DNA of 64,000 nt from DATBVX01 sp963810775 (GTDB taxonomy: Bacteria > Pseudomonadota > Gammaproteobacteria > Steroidobacterales > Steroidobacteraceae): positions 62,001 to 126,000 of the forward strand of contig CAWEOT010000005.1 in NCBI GenBank assembly GCA_963810775.1, in the 5' to 3' direction. A model generated the notes under the pieces. It was not told the origin of the DNA. It was given only the letters and a program-made list of their open reading frames with translations, and did no database searches. Both the position numbers and the translations under genes were made by a program. Positions 51,543-61,176 of the stretch are shown here, piece after piece; within the stretch, counting starts at the first letter, position 1; each line of letters begins with the position of its first letter.

Positions 51543-52415
51543 TCACCGTCGCCTGTAGCCGGTTCGCCATTCGATGAGCGACTTCACGATCAGCGTCACC
51601 ACCGCAAGCAAAGTAAGGAGCGAAGCCACAGCGAAGGCCCCGACGAAGTTGTATTCGTTGTACAGGATCTCGACGTGCAGAGGCATAGTATTGGTCAGGC
51701 CGCGAATGTGGCCAGATACTACCGACACAGCGCCGAATTCGCCCATGGCGCGCGCGTTGCACAGGATCACGCCATACACCAGTCCCCAGCGGATCTTGGG
51801 CAGCGTCACGCGGAAGAACGTCATCCAGCCGCCGGCACCCAGCGTTATGGCGGCCTCTTCCTCATCGTTACCGAGTTGCTGCATCAGTGGAATCAACTCG
51901 CGCGCCACGTACGGAAGGGTCACGAACATGGTGGCGAGCACGATTCCGGGCAGCGCAAAGATGATGCTGATGTCGCGGTCCTGCAGCCAGTGGCCGAACC
52001 AGCCCTGCAGACCGAAAAGCAGCACGAACACCAGTCCTGAAACCACGGGCGACACCGCGATCGGCAGATCGATGAGCGTGATGATGAAGCTCTTGCCCCG
52101 AAACTCGAACTTGGCGAGCGCCCAGGCTGCCGCGATACCGAACAGCGTATTGAGCGGCACGACGACCGCCGCCACCGTCAGCGTGAGACGGATCGCCGAC
52201 GCCGCATCGGGATCGACAAAACTCATTAGATACGCCGCGACGCCGCGTTCCAGCGCTGACGCGAAGACCGCCGCGAGCGGCGCGAACAGCAAAGCTGCAA
52301 GGAACGTGAGCGACAAACCGATGAAGAGCCAGCGCGTCAGCGATGAGATGAGCGTATCGCGTCCCGGCCGCGTGGCCCGGTCTTCGAGTTGCGCGACATA
52401 TCCGCCTCCGGCCAT
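51543..52415 (-). CDS. cysW: Sulfate-type ABC transporter permease (CysW-like)
   Basis: This protein has 290 aa with about six helices (WLFIGLSLTFLAALLFAPLAAVF at the start, ALPGIVLATMFVTLPYVARELIPLM in the middle). The EAA-like loop EEEAAITLGAGGWMTFFRVTLPKIRWGLVYGVILCNARAMGEFGAVSVVSGHIRG is nearly the CysW consensus and contacts the ATPase. It starts on the TGATG overlap with the preceding permease. Together with CysT and the CysA-like ATPase it forms the inner-membrane importer for sulfate or thiosulfate. Confidence 0.95.
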   Translation of the reverse strand: MAGGGYVAQLEDRATRPGRDTLISSLTRWLFIGLSLTFLAALLFAPLAAVFASALERGVAAYLMSFVDPDAASAIRLTLTVAAVVVPLNTLFGIAAAWALAKFEFRGKSFIITLIDLPIAVSPVVSGLVFVLLFGLQGWFGHWLQDRDISIIFALPGIVLATMFVTLPYVARELIPLMQQLGNDEEEAAITLGAGGWMTFFRVTLPKIRWGLVYGVILCNARAMGEFGAVSVVSGHIRGLTNTMPLHVEILYNEYNFVGAFAVASLLTLLAVVTLIVKSLIEWRTGYRRR

Positions 52416-53254
52416 CAGTGTCCCGCCGCCACCATCCGGCGTCTCCCCCAGGCCTGGAGGAGATTGATGCTGAGTAGCATGAGAAACGAGATGACGAGGG
52501 TCACGAAGCCAAGTGCCGCGGCCGCCTGGTAGTTGAACTCCTCCAGCCGGATCACGATGAGGAGCGGCGTGATCTCCGTCTTCATCGGCAGATTACCGGC
52601 GATGAAGATCACCGACCCGTATTCGCCCACGGCGCGCGCGAAGGCCAGCGCAAAGCCGGTCAACAGCGCCGGCATCACGGTCGGCAGAATGATGCGCCGG
52701 AAGATATAGAGGCGTCCCGCTCCCAGCGTCTCGGCCGCGTCCTCGAGCTCACTCTGCACCTCCTGCAGGGCCGGTTGCAGGGAACGGACCACGAACGGCA
52801 GCCCGATCAGCGTCAGGGCCACCGTCACACCGATCCACGTGTAGGCCACTTTGATCCCGAATGCGTCGAGATAGCGGCCGATCCAGCCGTTCTGCGCGAA
52901 CACCGCGGTGAGCGCAATGCCCGAAACCGCTGTGGGAAGCGCGAATGGCATGTCGATGAGTGCGTCGATGACCTTGCGGCCGGGAAATTCGTAACGCACC
53001 AGCGTCCAGGCGATGACGAAACCGAAGACGGCGTTGACGCTTGCGGCGAGCAACGACGCGCCGAAGCTCAGACGGTAGGAAGCAACCGAGCGCGGATCGA
53101 GTATGACGTGGAAAAACTCGCTCCACTGCATGGTGCCCGCCTTGAGCACCAGCGCGGCGAGAGGAATGAGCACTATCGCGCTCAGATACACCATTGCGAA
53201 GCCGAACGTCAGGCCGAAGCCTGGCAGCACGCTGGGTTGCCTGAAATTGCTCAT
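52415..53254 (-). CDS. cysT: Sulfate-type ABC transporter permease (CysT/CysU-like)
   Basis: This protein has 279 aa with six helices. PSVLPGFGLTFGFAMVYLSAIVLIPLAALVLK is the family opening. The loop ELEDAAETLGAGRLYIFRRIILPTVMPALLTGFALAFARAVGEYGSVIFIAGNLPMKTEI is the CysT consensus. It also carries IDMPFALPTAVSGIALTAVF. The start overlaps the ATPase gene stop (ATGA) and the stop overlaps the CysW start (TGATG), a tight three-gene transporter unit. It pairs with CysW as a heterodimeric channel. Confidence 0.95.
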   Translation of the reverse strand: MSNFRQPSVLPGFGLTFGFAMVYLSAIVLIPLAALVLKAGTMQWSEFFHVILDPRSVASYRLSFGASLLAASVNAVFGFVIAWTLVRYEFPGRKVIDALIDMPFALPTAVSGIALTAVFAQNGWIGRYLDAFGIKVAYTWIGVTVALTLIGLPFVVRSLQPALQEVQSELEDAAETLGAGRLYIFRRIILPTVMPALLTGFALAFARAVGEYGSVIFIAGNLPMKTEITPLLIVIRLEEFNYQAAAALGFVTLVISFLMLLSINLLQAWGRRRMVAAGH

Positions 53255-55032
53255 GTGGGCAGCGTGCCCTCACTCGGGCGATAGACGACCATGATCGGCC
53301 TTCCAGGTGCAGTGCCGAACAGCGCGGCGAAGCGCTCGCGGAGTTGCCTGATATCCGAAATGCCGAGGATCAACATCTGATCGCGCGATTCGCCCAGCTG
53401 CGCCGCCAGTTCTGTGGCGATATCGCCGAAGCGCAGCTCAGTACGCATGTCGAGGCTGTGCATCGCCTGCGCCTCGGAGCGAGCATCCAGCAACGCGCGC
53501 ATGCCGAGCGATCGATGGCTGTCGGGTGTGCCGGGCGGCATGATACCGACGTAGACGGCTTCAGCGGCCACGTGCCTCAACAAGCTCGCGGCCACCGCCA
53601 TCGTGTCACTGCGCGCAGCTCGATCCAACCAGTGAATCAGGACCCGTTGTGGTTTGGTCGGCGGCGGCGGCAACACGAGTGCCTCCGTTACTCCTTGATG
53701 AAACAAGAATTCGATCTGGCTGATGACGTCGGGTGCCGTAGCGAGGACTGCCACTCCGCCGCGATCTGCACCGCTTGAGCAATTGACGTTAATCGCCATG
53801 CGAAGCCCAGGCTCTACGCGTACATTGACCCGGGTCTTCATACGAGCGGCGAGGTCCACCAGGAACGAATGCCGGCTCAGCTGCTCGGCCTCCTCGGCAC
53901 TCGCGCCGAACGCGGTGTAGCTCGAGAGCGGCGTCGGTAAGACGTGAATGCGTCGCATGCCGATCGCGACGCTGTGACCCGGGGCCAGAGGGAAGGCCCG
54001 CTGCTCGCGCTGCGTGCGGCTCGCCTCCAGCATGCCCGCGCCCGAATTGCTTTCGGGGCCGAGGAGCTGTGCGCCCGCGCCGTCGCTGAGTCGTATGCGA
54101 ATGCGCTCCAGCGCGCCCGTGAAGACGATTTCATCTACAGCGCCGCGCCCAATAAACGGTGATGCCAGCGCTTCCGGTGTAGGCGCGAGCTCCGCTTCTT
54201 CGGGACGCAACACCGCGACCACTTCGTGCTCGCGGCGTGTGTCGGCTCGCTCCGCTCCCGGGATGTCAACGGGTGCGGCACCGAAGCGGATGCCTTCGGG
54301 CGTCTGGCGTGCCAGCAGTAGATTCGCGGCGCCGAGGAACGTCGCCACGAAACGCGTCGCAGGACGTGCATACAGCTCATCGGGCGGCGCGGTTTCCAGC
54401 AGCCGCCCCAGATTCATCACGCCGATACGATCGGCGAGCGCGAATGCTTCCTGCTGGTCGTGCGTGACCAGCACGGTGCTGATCTTGAGTTCACGCTGCA
54501 CCTGCCGGATCGTGCGCCGCAGCTCTTCGCGGATCTTCGCATCCAGTGCACCGAAAGGCTCATCCAGCAACAACACTTCCGGCTTGTGCGCCAGCGCCCG
54601 CGCGACCGCAATACGTTGCTGCTGACCACCCGAGAGCTGTGTCGGCAAACGAGCCCCAAGTCCTTCCAGCGCGACCAGCCGCAGCAGTTCCCTGCGCCGC
54701 TTGCGTCGCTCGCTCGCCCGCACGTGGCGCACGCGCAGTGCAAATTCGATGTTCTCAGCAACCGTCATGTGCTTGAAAAGGGCGTAGTTCTGAAACACGA
54801 GACCAACGCCCCGCTTCCGGGCCGATACATTGGTCACGTCCCTGCCGTGCAGTGAGATGCGGCCGTGATCGACACTCGTCAGGCCCGCAATGGCGCGCAG
54901 CAGAGTGCTCTTGCCGCTGCCGCTCGGCCCCAGCAACACGAAGAACTCCCCGTCCCGAACGTCGAGCGAGACGTCGTTCACCACGGGCATGCCCTGGTAG
55001 CGTTTTGTGACCTGATCCAGTGTTATCGACAT
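53251..55032 (-). CDS. CysA-like ABC ATPase with C-terminal universal-stress-like domain
   Basis: This protein has 593 aa, versus about 330-370 for usual CysA. Residues 1-235 are the ATPase: Walker A GPSGSGKST, signature LSGGQQQRIAVARAL, Walker B VLLLDEPFGALDAK, and switch His in LVTHDQQEAF. Residues about 240-395 are TOBE-like regulatory sequence (AVLRPEEAEL, GHSVAIGMRRIHV). About residues 462-588 look like a universal-stress/alpha-beta nucleotide-binding fold: VLIHWLDRAARSD, RHVAAEAVYVGIMPPG, DIATELAAQLGESRDQMLILGISD, RPIMVVYRP. The region between is unassigned. It heads the operon. The extra domain may link ATPase activity to adenylates or stress. Confidence 0.88.
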   Translation of the reverse strand: MSITLDQVTKRYQGMPVVNDVSLDVRDGEFFVLLGPSGSGKSTLLRAIAGLTSVDHGRISLHGRDVTNVSARKRGVGLVFQNYALFKHMTVAENIEFALRVRHVRASERRKRRRELLRLVALEGLGARLPTQLSGGQQQRIAVARALAHKPEVLLLDEPFGALDAKIREELRRTIRQVQRELKISTVLVTHDQQEAFALADRIGVMNLGRLLETAPPDELYARPATRFVATFLGAANLLLARQTPEGIRFGAAPVDIPGAERADTRREHEVVAVLRPEEAELAPTPEALASPFIGRGAVDEIVFTGALERIRIRLSDGAGAQLLGPESNSGAGMLEASRTQREQRAFPLAPGHSVAIGMRRIHVLPTPLSSYTAFGASAEEAEQLSRHSFLVDLAARMKTRVNVRVEPGLRMAINVNCSSGADRGGVAVLATAPDVISQIEFLFHQGVTEALVLPPPPTKPQRVLIHWLDRAARSDTMAVAASLLRHVAAEAVYVGIMPPGTPDSHRSLGMRALLDARSEAQAMHSLDMRTELRFGDIATELAAQLGESRDQMLILGISDIRQLRERFAALFGTAPGRPIMVVYRPSEGTLPT

Positions 55033-55103
55033 GTGGACATGACATCCCAGAGCCGAACCAGGGGATGGTACCGGCAGCGGGGTCTGGGCGTCAGTTGGAT
55101 CGC

Positions 55104-55131
55104 GGTTATAAGGTGGTTACAAGCGGTTACA
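55104..55131 (-). promoter_or_regulatory. Three TGTAACC-type direct repeats before the transporter operon
   Basis: Read on the minus strand, TGTAACC (55131-55125), TGTAACC (55121-55115) and TATAACC (55110-55104) follow each other at 10 and 11 bp. They lie 72-99 bp before the ATPase start; the most distal copy overlaps the agmatine deiminase stop. Tandem copies on one DNA face fit an OmpR-family regulator such as the one encoded in this operon. Confidence 0.5.
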
Positions 55132-56245
55132 GCCGCTGCACGCGGGCCCTGCGCGCACGCGGTATCTGCTGCGTGATGCAATGGATATTGCCGCCGCCGA
55201 GCAGGATCTCGCGCGAAGGAACGCCGACAATCTTGTGCTTCGGAAACACACGCTTGAGCACAGTGACTGCGCCCCGATCGCGTTTCGCATCCAGCAGCGG
55301 GACTACGAGGCCGCGATTGGCAATGTAAAAATTGACATAAGAGCCTGCGAGGCGATGCCCGGCGGGGCGCGTACGGGTACCCGGGACCGCGCGCACTCCC
55401 TGAGCCTCCTCCTGCGTCGAATAGAGCGGATCGGGTTGAATCAACTTGTGGATCTTGAAGCGTCGGCCCCGGGCATCCCGCGCCTGCGAGAGCCGCTCGA
55501 ACGCATCATGGGAAATCGCATGCTGCGGATCGGTGCGATCGTTAGTCCATGTCAGGCACACCTCGCCAGGGCGCACGAAGCAGCACAAGTTGTCGACGTG
55601 GCCATCCGTCTCATCCAGATAGACGCCCCGTCCCAGCCAGATGATGACTTCAACGCCGAGATATGCGCGCAGGTACGCCTCCGTCTGCTCGCGCGTAAGA
55701 TCTGGATTGCGGTTCGGATTGAGAACGCACTCCTCGGTCGTCAGGCACGTCCCTTCCCCGTCGACGTGAATCGCGCCGCCCTCGAGAATCAGCGGCGCGC
55801 GATAGCGGTCGATCCGCTCGACCGCCAGCACCTGTCTCGCCACGCGCTCATCGCGGTCCCAAGGTATATACAGTCCACCGTTCAAACCGCCCCAGGCATT
55901 AAAGCGCCAATCGATGCCACGCCGCTGGCCGCGGTCATTGACGACGATGGTCGGGCCGACATCTCGCATCCACGCATCGTCGCTGGGGAGCTGCACGACG
56001 CGCACGCGCTTTGCCAGTTGTGCGCGGGCGTTCGCGAGCTGCGCCCGCGACACGCCCACAGTGACCGGCTCGAATCTGGCGATCGCCGCGGCCACCGCGG
56101 CAAATGCTGCCTGTGCGGGACCGGCGTCCATCCGCCAGTTGTCGCTGCGCTCCGGCCAAAGCAGCCAGCAACCGGAGTGCGGCTCGAACTCGCCGGGCAT
56201 ATGAAAGCCATGGCGTGCGGGAGTGCCTCGGATGGTTCGGCTCAT
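55127..56245 (-). CDS. aguA: Agmatine deiminase
   Basis: This protein has 372 aa. AguA converts agmatine to N-carbamoylputrescine. The guanidine-group-modifying fold is shown by MPGEFEPHSGCWLLWPERSDNWR, PSDDAWMRDVGPTIVVNDRG, LEGGAIHVDGEGTCLTTEECVLNPNRNP and YLDETDGHVDNLCCFVRPG. The catalytic Cys356 is in LLGGGNIHCITQQ. The ATG at 56245 gives the family's usual start (MSRTIRGTPARHGFHMPGEF). The partner N-carbamoylputrescine amidase (aguB) is not adjacent. Divergent from a methyltransferase gene by 59 bp. Confidence 0.95.
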   Translation of the reverse strand: MSRTIRGTPARHGFHMPGEFEPHSGCWLLWPERSDNWRMDAGPAQAAFAAVAAAIARFEPVTVGVSRAQLANARAQLAKRVRVVQLPSDDAWMRDVGPTIVVNDRGQRRGIDWRFNAWGGLNGGLYIPWDRDERVARQVLAVERIDRYRAPLILEGGAIHVDGEGTCLTTEECVLNPNRNPDLTREQTEAYLRAYLGVEVIIWLGRGVYLDETDGHVDNLCCFVRPGEVCLTWTNDRTDPQHAISHDAFERLSQARDARGRRFKIHKLIQPDPLYSTQEEAQGVRAVPGTRTRPAGHRLAGSYVNFYIANRGLVVPLLDAKRDRGAVTVLKRVFPKHKIVGVPSREILLGGGNIHCITQQIPRARRARVQRL

Positions 56246-56304
56246 CGTGGCTGACGGTGCAGGGTGAAAAGGGAGCAAAATTGTAGTCGAATACGAATCA
56301 ACCC

Positions 56305-57069
56305 ATGACCTTTCCCACCCCAAGCGCCGATTGGTATCGGACCTTCTTCATTGCGCCGTTCAACGAGCTGTGGGACCGCGTAATTCCGCAGGAGGCGACG
56401 GCGCGCGAAACGCAGTTCTTGCTTGCGCAGCTGCAACTCAGCGCGGGTGCAAGAATCCTCGATGTGCCGTGCGGCTCGGCGCGCGTCGGCGTAGCCCTTG
56501 CTGCCGCGGGCTACACCGTTACCGGCATCGACCTGTCGAGTGATGCGCTCGAACGAGCGCACGCACGCGTGTGCGCGGCAGGCGTTACCGTCACCCTGAA
56601 ACACGCCGACATGCGCGATCTGCCACAGACGCATGCTTTCGATGCTGCGGTCTGTCTCGGTAACAGCTTCGGCTATCTTGCGCACCAGGGCATGATCGAA
56701 TTCCTGGCAGCGCTCGCCGGCACGCTGCGCCCCGGCGGCCGGGTAATGATTCATACCGCGCTTTGCGCCGAGTCAATTCTCACCAGCGTCAAGCCCGAAG
56801 CGAGCTATGACTTCGGCGATATGCGTTTCGAAATTCACAACCGTTACGACGCCTTTCACAGCCGCCTGGAAACCGAGTACGTGCTCACGCGGGGCGCGCA
56901 GACGTGGCGCCAGTACGGATCGCAGCAGGTGTACACCGTCGCCGAGCTCAGCCGCCTGCTGGCCGCGAATGGTCTGGAAGTGCTGGCGCTGTTCAGCGGC
57001 GTCGACGCCAGGCCGTACGCGCTGGGCGAAGGCGAGCTCTACGTCGTGGCTCAGACGCCCACGAAATAA
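56305..57069 (+). CDS. Class I SAM-dependent methyltransferase
   Basis: This protein has 254 aa. Motif I is ILDVPCGSARVGVALAAAGYTVTGIDLS (with P in place of the common G after V), and motif II/III is FDAAVCLGNSFGYLAHQGMIEFLAALAGTLRPGGRVMI. The N-terminus (WYRTFFIAPFNELWDRVIP) and C-terminus (VYTVAELSRLLAANGLEVLALFSGVDARPYALGEGELYVVAQ) resemble small-molecule N-methyltransferases of the SAM_MTase type. The substrate is not known. Its 3' end overlaps the convergent PAP2 gene by 19 bp. Confidence 0.88.
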   Translation: MTFPTPSADWYRTFFIAPFNELWDRVIPQEATARETQFLLAQLQLSAGARILDVPCGSARVGVALAAAGYTVTGIDLSSDALERAHARVCAAGVTVTLKHADMRDLPQTHAFDAAVCLGNSFGYLAHQGMIEFLAALAGTLRPGGRVMIHTALCAESILTSVKPEASYDFGDMRFEIHNRYDAFHSRLETEYVLTRGAQTWRQYGSQQVYTVAELSRLLAANGLEVLALFSGVDARPYALGEGELYVVAQTPTK

Positions 57070-57593
57070 AGACTGAGGGTCGAGAGAACTGTGCCGAGGA
57101 CTGCGCCGGCAAGCACGTCAGTCGGGTAGTGCAATCCGAGCACCACGCGCGATGCCGCGACCAGGGCGGCGAACGGCACGAGCAGCACCGCGAATTCCGG
57201 GAAGTACGCGCTCGCGAGGACGGTGAAAGAAACCGCGTGCAGCGTGTGTCCGGACGGGAAGCTATAGCGATCGAGCGGTGCCATCGCCAAACGGATGCGC
57301 GCATCGGAGATGAAGGGACGCTCGCGGACCAGGGTGCGCTTCAGGCCCTTATAAAGGGCGACACCGACCAATCCCGTCGCCGCCATTTGCAGCGCCGCCT
57401 GACGACCCAGATCGCCGAACAGGATCGGCAACACCAGCATCAGCGCGTACCAGAACACACCGTCACCGAGCCGGCTGATGGCGCGGAAGAACTCGCGCAC
57501 GCCTCGCCGAGCGCACGCGCGGTTGAGCTGCACGCAAAATGACAGCTCTGCAGCGTCGAAGCGGCGCATCACTTGTGTCGCTCTGCTTGCCAT
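57051..57593 (-). CDS. PAP2-family membrane phosphatase
   Basis: This protein has 180 aa from ATG 57593 with GGAGG upstream. The three catalytic motifs are complete: KGLKRTLVRERP (KxxxxxxRP), PSGHT, and SRVVLGLHYPTDVLAG (SRxxxxxHxxxD). About five hydrophobic helices surround them. Such enzymes dephosphorylate undecaprenyl diphosphate, phosphatidic acid or related lipids; which one cannot be told. It is divergent from a two-component system gene pair across 223 bp, so the regulator next door may control it. Confidence 0.92.
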   Translation of the reverse strand: MASRATQVMRRFDAAELSFCVQLNRACARRGVREFFRAISRLGDGVFWYALMLVLPILFGDLGRQAALQMAATGLVGVALYKGLKRTLVRERPFISDARIRLAMAPLDRYSFPSGHTLHAVSFTVLASAYFPEFAVLLVPFAALVAASRVVLGLHYPTDVLAGAVLGTVLSTLSLYFVGV

Positions 57594-57816
57594 GACATTT
57601 GCCTCCTGTCCGTCGTGGCCGCGCAAACGCGTAACGCACTTCTGGACGCTGGCAAGCATCGATGAGTAGTGCTACCGAGGGGTTGCTATGGAGTTAAATA
57701 TTTATGACATTCATTAAGTTATATGATGTTTGTAAGACCTGACGCAGGATTGGGTGTTCCCGGGGGCGCCGGGCGGCACTCTTTTACTCTGCGCGGGATC
57801 TGCCACACTTCTCATC
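57594..57816. promoter_or_regulatory. AT-rich divergent promoter region, PAP2 / response regulator
   Basis: In this 223-bp gap, bases 57690-57735 are strikingly AT-rich compared with the surrounding DNA and contain TATGAT (57722-57727), a likely -10 element for rightward transcription. ATGACATTCAT (57704-57714) is a small inverted repeat (ATGA, 3 nt, TCAT). This is where the downstream regulator could bind. The exact promoters are not resolved. Confidence 0.4.
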
Positions 57817-58494
57817 ATGCGCATCCTGCTCGTGGAAGATCACCCGGACATCGCAGAAAACGTCTGCGAATTCCTGGCTGCCAAGGGACACCAGGTGAAC
57901 CACGTGCTCACCGGCGAGGATGGCCTGACTCAGGCGCGTGCCACACCCTTCGACATCATCGTGCTCGATGTGATGCTGCCCGGCATGGACGGCCTCGCCG
58001 TGTGCCGCACGCTGCGCTCGGATATTCGCTCCGTCGCGCCGGTGCTGATGCTCACTGCCAAGGATCTGGTAATCGACAAGGTCGCGGGCTTCGAAGCCGG
58101 CGCGGACGATTATCTGGTGAAACCGTTTTCGCTGCTCGAGCTCGAAGCACGTCTCGGTGCGCTGGCTCGCCGCGCGGTGCCGCGCGCGACCGAGGGCACT
58201 CTGCGTGTCGCCGACCTCACATACTGCCCCGATACATTGAACGCGGAGCGCGATGGCGTCGCCATCAAGCTCAATCCCAGCACGCGGCGACTGCTGGTGC
58301 TGCTGATGCAAAACACTCACCGCGTCGTTACACGCCGTGAGCTCGAGCACGAGCTGTGGGGAGATCAGCCACCGGACGGCGATGTCCTGCGCGCACACAT
58401 GTACGCTCTGCGCAACGCGATCGACAAGCCGTTCGCACACAAGCTGCTGCATACCCACCACGGCGAGGGATACCGCCTGGCACTCTCCGACTGA
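57817..58494 (+). CDS. OmpR-family response regulator
   Basis: This protein has 225 aa from ATG 57817. The receiver pocket is LVEDHPD, the phospho-acceptor Asp is in IIVLDVMLPGMDGLAVC, and the Lys is in DDYLVKPFSLLELEARLGAL. The winged-helix output domain reads LNPSTRRLLVLLMQNTHRVVTRRELEHELWGDQPPDGDVLRAHMYALRNAID and HHGEGYRLALS. Its stop overlaps the kinase start (TGATG). It is a QseB/TctD-like regulator in general form. Candidate targets are its own operon and the divergent PAP2 phosphatase gene. Confidence 0.93.
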   Translation: MRILLVEDHPDIAENVCEFLAAKGHQVNHVLTGEDGLTQARATPFDIIVLDVMLPGMDGLAVCRTLRSDIRSVAPVLMLTAKDLVIDKVAGFEAGADDYLVKPFSLLELEARLGALARRAVPRATEGTLRVADLTYCPDTLNAERDGVAIKLNPSTRRLLVLLMQNTHRVVTRRELEHELWGDQPPDGDVLRAHMYALRNAIDKPFAHKLLHTHHGEGYRLALSD

Positions 58495-59738
58495 TGCGCC
58501 ACCTCAGCCTTCGGGCGCGATTCGTCTGGGGAATCTTTTTCTGCGTCGGTCTCACGCTCCTGCTGCTCGCCTGCTGGAGCATCTGGGCCAGCCAGCGCAT
58601 CGAGCAGGGCCTGCTCAACGACGTGATGCGAACGCATCTCGCGATCTATGCAGGTTACGTGGAACGGCACGAAGTGCTGCCGCCACCGCAGGATGGAAAG
58701 CTCGCGTTCTACAGGCAAAGCTCGCCGGACCTGCCGCGCGAGATCTCCGCGCTCGCGCCCGGTTGCCATCAGCGCGTGCCCGTGGGAGCGAAGCTCATGC
58801 AGGTGCTGGTCAAGGACCTGCCCAGCGGGCGCGTGTTTGTCACCTTCGATGTCACGCAACACGAGATGCGCACACAGTGGGCGTGGCGTCTGCTCTACTG
58901 CATCATTGCAGTCACCCTGGTCGTGATTGCAGCCACGGCAATCTGGGTCTCGCGCAGCATCCTGGCGCCAGTGACGGCACTCGCACAGCGTTTGCGCCGC
59001 ATCGATCCGCGTCAACGCAATCAACGACTCGGGCCCGATCATTCGCAGCACGAGCTCGCGCCAATTGCCGATTCCATCGACGGATTCCTCGAGCGGTTGG
59101 ACGGCTTTGTGGAGCGCGAGCAATCCTTCACCGCCACCGCCAGCCACGAGCTGCGCACTCCTCTTGCAGTGATCCAGGGTGCCGCGGAGATTCTCACCGA
59201 CCAGACGCGCGAACGACCGGCGGCGCAGAAGGCGCTCAGCCGGATCCGCCGCGCTGCCAACGAGATGTCGGATTTCACCCAGGCGCTGCTGATGCTGTCG
59301 CGCGAAGCGCAGTCAGAGACCGACCCGGGCGCCGTCTGTGATGTAGGGGAGATCATGCCGCGCATCGCGGAAGAGCAGCGCGAGCTGCTCAACGGCCGGC
59401 CCGTCGGCATCGAGTGCATGTGCGGCGATTCGCTGCGCGTGCAGGCCCCGCCCAGCCTGGTGACGATCGTGATTGGCAACCTGTTTCGTAATGCGATCGC
59501 GCATACGGATCGCGGCGCCGTGCACTGCGAAATCGCCGGACGAACGCTGCGCATCCGCGATAGCGGACCCGGTATTTCGCCCGCCCACATGAACCAGGTC
59601 TTCGATCGTAACTTCACCACGCGCCCCGGTGGCTACGGTGTGGGCTTGTACCTCACCAAGCGCATCTGCGACCGCTATGGCTGGAAGATCGCGCTCGAGA
59701 GCAGCCGCACCGGAACCGTTGCGTCCGTAACCTTCTAG
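58494..59738 (+). CDS. Sensor histidine kinase
   Basis: This protein has 414 aa. TM1 is LRARFVWGIFFCVGLTLLLLACWSIWA and a periplasmic domain of about 100 residues follows. TM2 is LLYCIIAVTLVVIAATAIWVSRSIL, then a HAMP-like linker (APVTALAQRLRRIDP). The H-box is TATASHELRTPLAVIQGAAEIL, and the ATPase part has NLFRNAIAHTDRGAVH, IRDSGPGIS and GGYGVGLYLTKRICDRYG. The periplasmic part has one Cys (LAPGCHQR). The kinase is coupled to the upstream regulator. The ligand is unknown; a linked PAP2 gene hints at envelope lipids or phosphates. Confidence 0.92.
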   Translation: MRHLSLRARFVWGIFFCVGLTLLLLACWSIWASQRIEQGLLNDVMRTHLAIYAGYVERHEVLPPPQDGKLAFYRQSSPDLPREISALAPGCHQRVPVGAKLMQVLVKDLPSGRVFVTFDVTQHEMRTQWAWRLLYCIIAVTLVVIAATAIWVSRSILAPVTALAQRLRRIDPRQRNQRLGPDHSQHELAPIADSIDGFLERLDGFVEREQSFTATASHELRTPLAVIQGAAEILTDQTRERPAAQKALSRIRRAANEMSDFTQALLMLSREAQSETDPGAVCDVGEIMPRIAEEQRELLNGRPVGIECMCGDSLRVQAPPSLVTIVIGNLFRNAIAHTDRGAVHCEIAGRTLRIRDSGPGISPAHMNQVFDRNFTTRPGGYGVGLYLTKRICDRYGWKIALESSRTGTVASVTF

Positions 59739-59854
59739 ATCGCGGTCCTTTCACCAGATGCTCAGCTCTCCGGCTTGCTTGCGGGCCAGGCCAGCCAAGT
59801 GCGTGTGTTAGCATGCGCGCCTCGCTGCCGCGCCGTGCCGTTGAGGAGAGCGAC

Positions 59855-61165
<1,311 letters not shown>

Positions 61166-61176
61166 CGGAGTGTGAA

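Noticed and set aside
55181..56254. A 357-codon plus-strand frame.
   Set aside because: It is antisense to agmatine deiminase, whose catalytic motifs are intact.
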